Source: Nitrososphaerota archaeon (GTDB lineage Archaea; Thermoproteota; Nitrososphaeria_A; Caldarchaeales; Calditenuaceae). From it: a stretch of 64,000 bases of DNA. This document shows, in pieces, positions 60,082 to 64,000 of the stretch. The position numbers were made by a program, and so were the translations under genes. The stretch lies in contig WUQR01000139.1 in assembly GCA_009889515.1 (NCBI GenBank), positions 558,001 to 622,000 of the forward strand, written 5' to 3'. Every line of letters starts with the position of its first letter. Position 1 is the first letter of the stretch. Below the pieces are notes generated by a model. It made no database searches. It saw only the letters and a list, made by a program, of their open reading frames with translations, and was not told where the DNA came from.

Positions 60082-61791
60082 CTGGAGAAAATAACGTGTG
60101 ATGTGGTTGTTATGGGCTCGGGGCTGGCTGGGCTAAGAGCTGCCATCGAAGCTGCTAGGACTGGTAAAGGCCGCCTCTCGATTGCTGTGGTAACGAAGAC
60201 GCAGCCAATGAGGTCCCACAGCGTCTCGGCTGAGGGTGGAACTGCAGCCGTGCTTTACCCCGAGGAGGGCGACTCTCTTGAGTCGCATATGTGGGATACT
60301 GTGAAGGGGAGTGATTTCCTTGCTGACCAGGACGTGGTTGAGAGGTTTGTAAGCCTTGCACCTCGCGAGATCATCCAGCTTGAGCACTGGGGAATGCCTT
60401 GGGCTAGGAGGAAGGATGGGAAGATAGCCCAGAGGTATTTCGGTGGACAGAGCTATCCGCGGGCATGCTACGCCGAGGATAAGGTTGGCTTCTACGAGAT
60501 GAGCACACTTTACGACACATGTCTAAGATACGACGAGATAGTCTTCTACGACGAGTGGGTCGTCACCAAGATACTCCGGAATAATGGCCGCTTCGCTGGA
60601 GTCGTGGCTCTGAGTCTGAGAAATGGCGAACTCGCAGTCTTCAACGCGAAAGCCGGAATCCTCGCAACTGGGGGCGCTGGACGGATCTACAGCTTCGCGA
60701 CCTTCGGGCACAGCTCCACACCCGACGGTTACGCGATAGCCTATCGCGCCGGAATCCCGTTGAGGGATATGGAGTTCGTACAGTTTCACCCGACTGGACT
60801 TGTACCTAGTGGGATTCTCATAACTGAGGCGGCCCGCGGCGAGGGTGGGATACTCAGAAACAAGGACGGGGAGAGGTTTATGGAGAGATACGCACCCAAG
60901 GCCAAAGATTTAGCGCCGAGGGACATCGTGTCTCGGGCCATGATAACCGAGATACGCGAGGGGAGGGGGCTCAAGACCGAGGATGGCGAGGACTACCTCC
61001 TCCTAGACCTTACAGTCATAGACCCCGAAGTGATAAAGAAAAGACTTACAAGCATACGTGAAATATGCCTACGGAACGCTGGAATCGACCCAATAAACGA
61101 GCCCATACCTGTCAGGCCAGTGGCACATTACTACATGGGCGGAGTAGACGCCAACATTGACGGCGCAACCGAGTTGCCTGGCCTCTGGGCTGCTGGAGAG
61201 GTCGCATGCACCTCGATGAACGGAGCTAACAGGCTGGGCTCAAACTCTACAAGCGAGTGCCTGGTCTGGGGGAGAATAACTGGCGAACAGGCAGCCATGT
61301 TTGCCCTAGCCCATCAAGCAGTAGAGCCACCAAAGAGCGAGGTAGACCAAGAAGAGAAGAGGATCTACGACAAGCTACTCGGCCCCGCACCGCGCGTCAA
61401 CCCGTACAATATCAAGAAGGAGATCCAAGCCCTGATGGAGAAACATTTTCACGTCTATAGAGAGGCGAGTAGTATGGAGGAGGGTCTTAGAAAGCTTAGG
61501 GCCTTGAAGCAGCAGGCGGAGCTTGGTGTAGAGGATAAGAGCAGATACTATAACACAAACCTCGTGAACGTGCTCGAGATAGACTACATGTTTGACGTCT
61601 GTGAGGTTATTGGTGCGGCGGCTATTCATAGGAGGGAGAGCAGAGGTGCCCACGCGAGGGTCGACTATCCAACGAGGGACGACCAGAACTGGCTCAACCA
61701 CATACTAGTATACAAGAGAGCTGATGGATTCGAGTTCGCCTACAAGGAAGTGGTAATCACGAAGTATAAGCCAGTCGAAAGGACCTACTAG
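60082..61791 (+). CDS. sdhA: Succinate dehydrogenase/fumarate reductase flavoprotein subunit, probable CTG start
   Basis: SdhA holds covalent FAD and oxidises succinate. DVVVMGSGLAGLRAAIEA is the dinucleotide fold, MRSHSVSAEGGTAA contains the FAD-linking histidine region, QFHPTGLVPSGILITEAARGEGG binds substrate, and GLWAAGEVACTSMNGANRLGSNS closes FAD. The N-terminal strand begins before the first GTG (60103), which would cut it. The frame opens after TGA at 60067 and has only CTG at 60082, five bases after GGTGGT (60071-60076). GTG 60103 remains the alternative. sdhB, sdhC and sdhD are not adjacent. Confidence 0.9.
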   Translation: MEKITCDVVVMGSGLAGLRAAIEAARTGKGRLSIAVVTKTQPMRSHSVSAEGGTAAVLYPEEGDSLESHMWDTVKGSDFLADQDVVERFVSLAPREIIQLEHWGMPWARRKDGKIAQRYFGGQSYPRACYAEDKVGFYEMSTLYDTCLRYDEIVFYDEWVVTKILRNNGRFAGVVALSLRNGELAVFNAKAGILATGGAGRIYSFATFGHSSTPDGYAIAYRAGIPLRDMEFVQFHPTGLVPSGILITEAARGEGGILRNKDGERFMERYAPKAKDLAPRDIVSRAMITEIREGRGLKTEDGEDYLLLDLTVIDPEVIKKRLTSIREICLRNAGIDPINEPIPVRPVAHYYMGGVDANIDGATELPGLWAAGEVACTSMNGANRLGSNSTSECLVWGRITGEQAAMFALAHQAVEPPKSEVDQEEKRIYDKLLGPAPRVNPYNIKKEIQALMEKHFHVYREASSMEEGLRKLRALKQQAELGVEDKSRYYNTNLVNVLEIDYMFDVCEVIGAAAIHRRESRGAHARVDYPTRDDQNWLNHILVYKRADGFEFAYKEVVITKYKPVERTY

Positions 61792-61806
61792 TGAGGGGGG
61801 AATTAT

Positions 61807-62169
61807 TCAAGACCCTTCCTTCTTGCGGGATTCAAGATATTCCTTCAGCACCACGGCGTTGTTATGCGTGTTGTCTCTCGCCCCGTAAACTAGCGTTACA
61901 ACCCCATGAACTTTTTCCAGCTTGAGTAACTCGCCGATCAGCGCTGACTTGGAGTCAAGCTCTTTCGCGTACCGAGCCTTAAAGACGGGCCATCTGGCGG
62001 GGTCGTGTCCAAACCATTTCCTAAGCCCAGTACTAGGAGCTATTTCCCGCAACCAGAGGTCAATATGAGCTGACTCCCTACTCAAACCCCTGGGCCAGAT
62101 CCTGTCTACCAGGACTCTAAACCCATCATCCTTAGCAGGCGGGTCATACACCCTTTTAATCTTAAACAC
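61807..62169 (-). CDS. DUF488-family protein
   Basis: A 120-residue DUF488 protein: IKRVYDPPAKDDGFRVLVDRIWPRG at the N-terminus, LWLREIAPSTGLRKWFGHDP in the middle and VVTLVYGARDNTHNNAVVL at the end, all diagnostic. The family is widespread and uncharacterised; the conserved RIWPRG and TLVYGARD motifs suggest an enzymatic or binding pocket. It faces sdhA with a 15-base gap. Confidence 0.88.
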   Translation of the reverse strand: MFKIKRVYDPPAKDDGFRVLVDRIWPRGLSRESAHIDLWLREIAPSTGLRKWFGHDPARWPVFKARYAKELDSKSALIGELLKLEKVHGVVTLVYGARDNTHNNAVVLKEYLESRKKEGS

Positions 62170-62240
62170 TACCGCGTGGCCTGCAGGCCCCTATAAAACA
62201 TTTCAAGATTTACAAGGGGACGTGTCTTTGGGTGTTGTTA

Positions 62241-62423
62241 ATGGGTGTCCTGCTGGGTGACATAGTCACTGCCCCAAGGTTTGGGCTGATGTACATCGAG
62301 TTCGCAGACTATCTTTTCAGTCTCTGGTCATTCACCGGGCTAGTGCTAAGCCAGCTTGGGATAGCATCCTCTGTGATAATGTGCCTGTATAGAGGGAGGA
62401 GGGGTTCAAAGACCAGAGGTTAA
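62241..62423 (+). CDS. Small single-pass membrane protein
   Basis: About 60 residues from the ATG at 62241 (an upstream GTG at 62232 is in frame). One or two hydrophobic segments (FADYLFSLWSFTGLVLSQLGI, IASSVIMCLY) and a basic tail RGRRGSKTRG. No family recognised; weak evidence. Confidence 0.35.
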   Translation: MGVLLGDIVTAPRFGLMYIEFADYLFSLWSFTGLVLSQLGIASSVIMCLYRGRRGSKTRG

Positions 62424-62431
62424 GACCGATT

Positions 62432-62590
62432 TCAGTGCCCCTTCTCCTCTCTACGCCTCGCCCCAGATAAGACCTTCTCCAACACGCTCCAAGTGTCCTT
62501 CTCAACTTCGGCTGCTAGCTGGGCTGTTCGACCCCTAATTTTCGCCTCGCACTCTTTGAGGACCTCCTTTACCCTCTCCTCGATGCTCAA
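62432..62590 (-). CDS. Small charged helical protein downstream of atpD
   Basis: A 52-residue frame starting with TTG at 62590 behind GAGGTGAGGCAG, an excellent ribosome-binding site. The product (SIEERVKEVLKECEAKIRG, then QLAAEVEKDTWSVLEKVL) is an alpha-helical, coiled-coil-like chain. It starts 36 bases after atpD on the same strand, so it belongs to that transcript. It could be a peripheral-stalk-like or assembly element of the ATPase, but that is a guess. Confidence 0.5.
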   Translation of the reverse strand: MSIEERVKEVLKECEAKIRGRTAQLAAEVEKDTWSVLEKVLSGARRREEKGH

Positions 62591-62626
62591 CTCTGCCTCA
62601 CCTCTGAGGCCTGCCCCTATTAAGCT

Positions 62627-63268
62627 TTAACCCGCCGCCTTTCTCTCTAGAACTTTCTTGATGTGCTTAAGCTTTACGAAATAGTCCCTGTCCGCCTCCT
62701 CAAGCGCCATTGAGATGGTCTTGATAGCCTCCTCGTACCTCGGTATGATTATGTATTCGAGGGCGTTTAGGAGTCTTTGGGTCTTTCGAAGCTCATTCGC
62801 TACCCTGAAGATGTTGTTCTCGGTTGCAGCCGCCTTGCAGATGTCCGTTATCACCCTCCTAATCTTCCTAGCCGCCTCGTCTAAGCTTATCGATGTGTCT
62901 CCGAAACCGTATAGTAGGCCCGCCTCTTGGCTCTGGGCGTTTAGCGTTACGAGGGAGATGCCCATCATCGTGAAGGTGTCCATGCTTATGGTCACTGTCT
63001 CGGGGGCTGTGCGCGCTATAGACTCGATTTTCTGAGGGCCAAGCTCCATGTATGCTGAGAGCAGGTGTCTGTAGGACTCGGAAAGGTTTGAGAGTGCCCT
63101 GTTCCTCAGCTCTTGGGCCTCCTCCACAAGCTCGTTCAGCCGCGATATCAGAACATCCCGCTTATCCTCCAAGATCCTGTAGACCCTTTGGGCCGTCCTT
63201 ACAGCCCTCCTCAACCTTATCAGCTCTAGGCGGGTCCTAAGATAGCCCCGCCCGAACGAGACCGACAT
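62627..63268 (-). CDS. atpD: A-type ATP synthase subunit D
   Basis: Subunit D forms the central rotor stalk of the archaeal ATP synthase. The 213-residue protein is a long antiparallel coiled coil with the family N-terminus LRTRLELIRLRRAVRTAQR and LEDKRDVLISRLNELV, and the matching C-terminus RVANELRKTQRLLNALEYIII. The ATG at 63268 is chosen; the frame is open for 44 more residues, but they would overlap the atpB side and are not conserved. It is divergent from atpB, whereas A, B and D are usually consecutive on one strand. Confidence 0.9.
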   Translation of the reverse strand: MSVSFGRGYLRTRLELIRLRRAVRTAQRVYRILEDKRDVLISRLNELVEEAQELRNRALSNLSESYRHLLSAYMELGPQKIESIARTAPETVTISMDTFTMMGISLVTLNAQSQEAGLLYGFGDTSISLDEAARKIRRVITDICKAAATENNIFRVANELRKTQRLLNALEYIIIPRYEEAIKTISMALEEADRDYFVKLKHIKKVLERKAAG

Positions 63269-63387
63269 CCAAGTCATAGCGAAAGCCGCTTCAATAAGTA
63301 TTTTGCAAACCTCCATGAACCACTGAGGGTTTTTTAACAGGCAGTGTGTCTCAAGCATGGATGAGAAGAAGTCGGGCAGGGGGAGGC

Positions 63388-64000
63388 GTGGAATATACAA
63401 CCGTTAGGGAGATTCGCGGGCCTCTGCTAGTCGTGGACCGTGTGGTGGGCGTATCCTATGACGAATTAGTCGAGGTTGAGACGCCGAGCGGTGAGACTAG
63501 GCTGGGACGCGTGTTGGAGGTGGGCGAGGGCAAGGCCATAGTGCAGGTGTTCGAGGGTACCAGCGGTCTCTCAATCGAGGGTGTAAAGGCAAGGTTCCTA
63601 GGCGAAACAATGAAGCTCGGAGTATCCGAAGAGCTACTTGGCAGGGTCTTTGACGGATTGGGCAGGCCTATAGACGGTCTCCCACCACCACCCGCCGAGG
63701 ACTACAGAGACATTAGCGGCGAACCAATAAATCCAGAGCAGAGAGAGTATCCGAGCGACTTCATCCAGACCGGCATCTCCGCAATCGATGTGATGAACAG
63801 TCTCGTCAGAGGTCAGAAGCTACCAGTATTCAGCGGACCCGGCCTGACCCACAACATACTCGCAGCCCAGATTGCGCGGCAGGCGGTAGTGCCGGGTAAG
63901 GAGGAGGAGTTCGCCGTCATCTTCGCGGCCCTCGGTGTCCAGAACGATGAAGCCCGCTTCTTCAGGCGAAGCCTAGAAGAGAGCGGGGCCATGGGGAGGT
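63388..64000 (+). CDS. atpB: A-type ATP synthase subunit B (partial)
   Basis: The non-catalytic nucleotide-binding subunit of the ATP synthase head. The first 204 residues are inside the window: [60 protein letters not shown] and [18 protein letters not shown], where the P-loop is degenerate as expected for B. It starts with GTG at 63388 and runs off the end. Confidence 0.95.
   Translation, partial: MEYTTVREIRGPLLVVDRVVGVSYDELVEVETPSGETRLGRVLEVGEGKAIVQVFEGTSGLSIEGVKARFLGETMKLGVSEELLGRVFDGLGRPIDGLPPPPAEDYRDISGEPINPEQREYPSDFIQTGISAIDVMNSLVRGQKLPVFSGPGLTHNILAAQIARQAVVPGKEEEFAVIFAALGVQNDEARFFRRSLEESGAMGR

Noticed and set aside
1-64000. CRISPR arrays, insertion sequences, prophage or ubiquitin-like modifier genes
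   Set aside because: I looked for repeats, transposases, integrases and E1/E2-like proteins and saw none.

Overview
The window is archaeal chromosomal DNA, gene-dense and about half G+C. Evidence for Archaea: NucS/EndoMS, Elp3, an archaeal-type CCA-adding enzyme, archaeal ValRS, Nep1, an Sm-like protein, PAC2 proteins, NadM, A-type ATPase subunits, DPM1-like glycosyltransferase, CofE, TATA boxes about 26 bases before starts or tRNAs, an initiator tRNA beginning with A1:U72, and an intron-bearing tRNA. FtsZ with a ribbon-helix-helix partner, F420 enzymes and a FixABCX cluster fit a TACK-lineage thermophile such as Aigarchaeota/Caldiarchaeum. That placement is inference; no rRNA gene is present to test it.

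Layout. 1-7 kb: a minus-strand run of electron-bifurcating ETF genes (FixA, FixB, FixC-FixX), a nitroreductase, elp3 and nucS. 7-11 kb: small membrane and zinc-ribbon proteins, a methyltransferase, a spermidine-synthase-like protein and a molybdopterin protein. 11-20 kb: ROK sugar kinase, nep1, an Sm protein, PAC2, cysteine synthase, a RIO-like kinase with the CCA enzyme, then kdgK-kdgA facing a GfcR-like regulator across a palindromic promoter. 20-27 kb: agmatine-to-putrescine genes, CBS and RHH proteins, a nuclease, cofE, a GYD protein and a radical SAM enzyme. 27-32 kb: initiator tRNA-Met, two site-2 proteases and a dolichol-phosphate sugar transferase. 32-37 kb: an operon with an F420-dependent sugar-phosphate dehydrogenase, an ArsC/Spx-like protein, 6-phosphogluconate dehydrogenase and a LarA-like protein. 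37-45 kb: valS, a Toprim protein, cdrS-ftsZ, an A+T-rich PaaK-like gene and metG. 45-53 kb: tRNA-Lys, CHRD protein, sucC, sod, cupredoxin, TyrA-like protein, PAC2, tRNA-Gln with two introns, MscS and an Lrp regulator. 53-58 kb: a three-gene glutamate synthase. 59-64 kb: nadM, sdhA and divergent ATPase subunits D and B.

Metabolic theme: sugar phosphorylation (ROK), the late steps of an Entner-Doudoroff route (kdgK/kdgA) under a PRPP-binding-type regulator, and an apparent F420-linked oxidative pentose phosphate branch, with cofE for F420 in the same window.

The most surprising signal is translational. nep1, metG, the glutamine amidotransferase gene and sdhA have no ATG, GTG or TTG where their conserved N-termini require one (for sdhA an internal GTG gives only a shortened protein). 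In three of them a CTG lies 5-7 bases after a Shine-Dalgarno-like GTGA/GGTGA/GGTGGT; in metG a CTC lies 6 bases after GGTGA. No gene in the window shows an internal frameshift, which argues against simple sequencing error. There is no CRISPR array, transposase or integrase. No gene-free stretch exceeds 300 bases.
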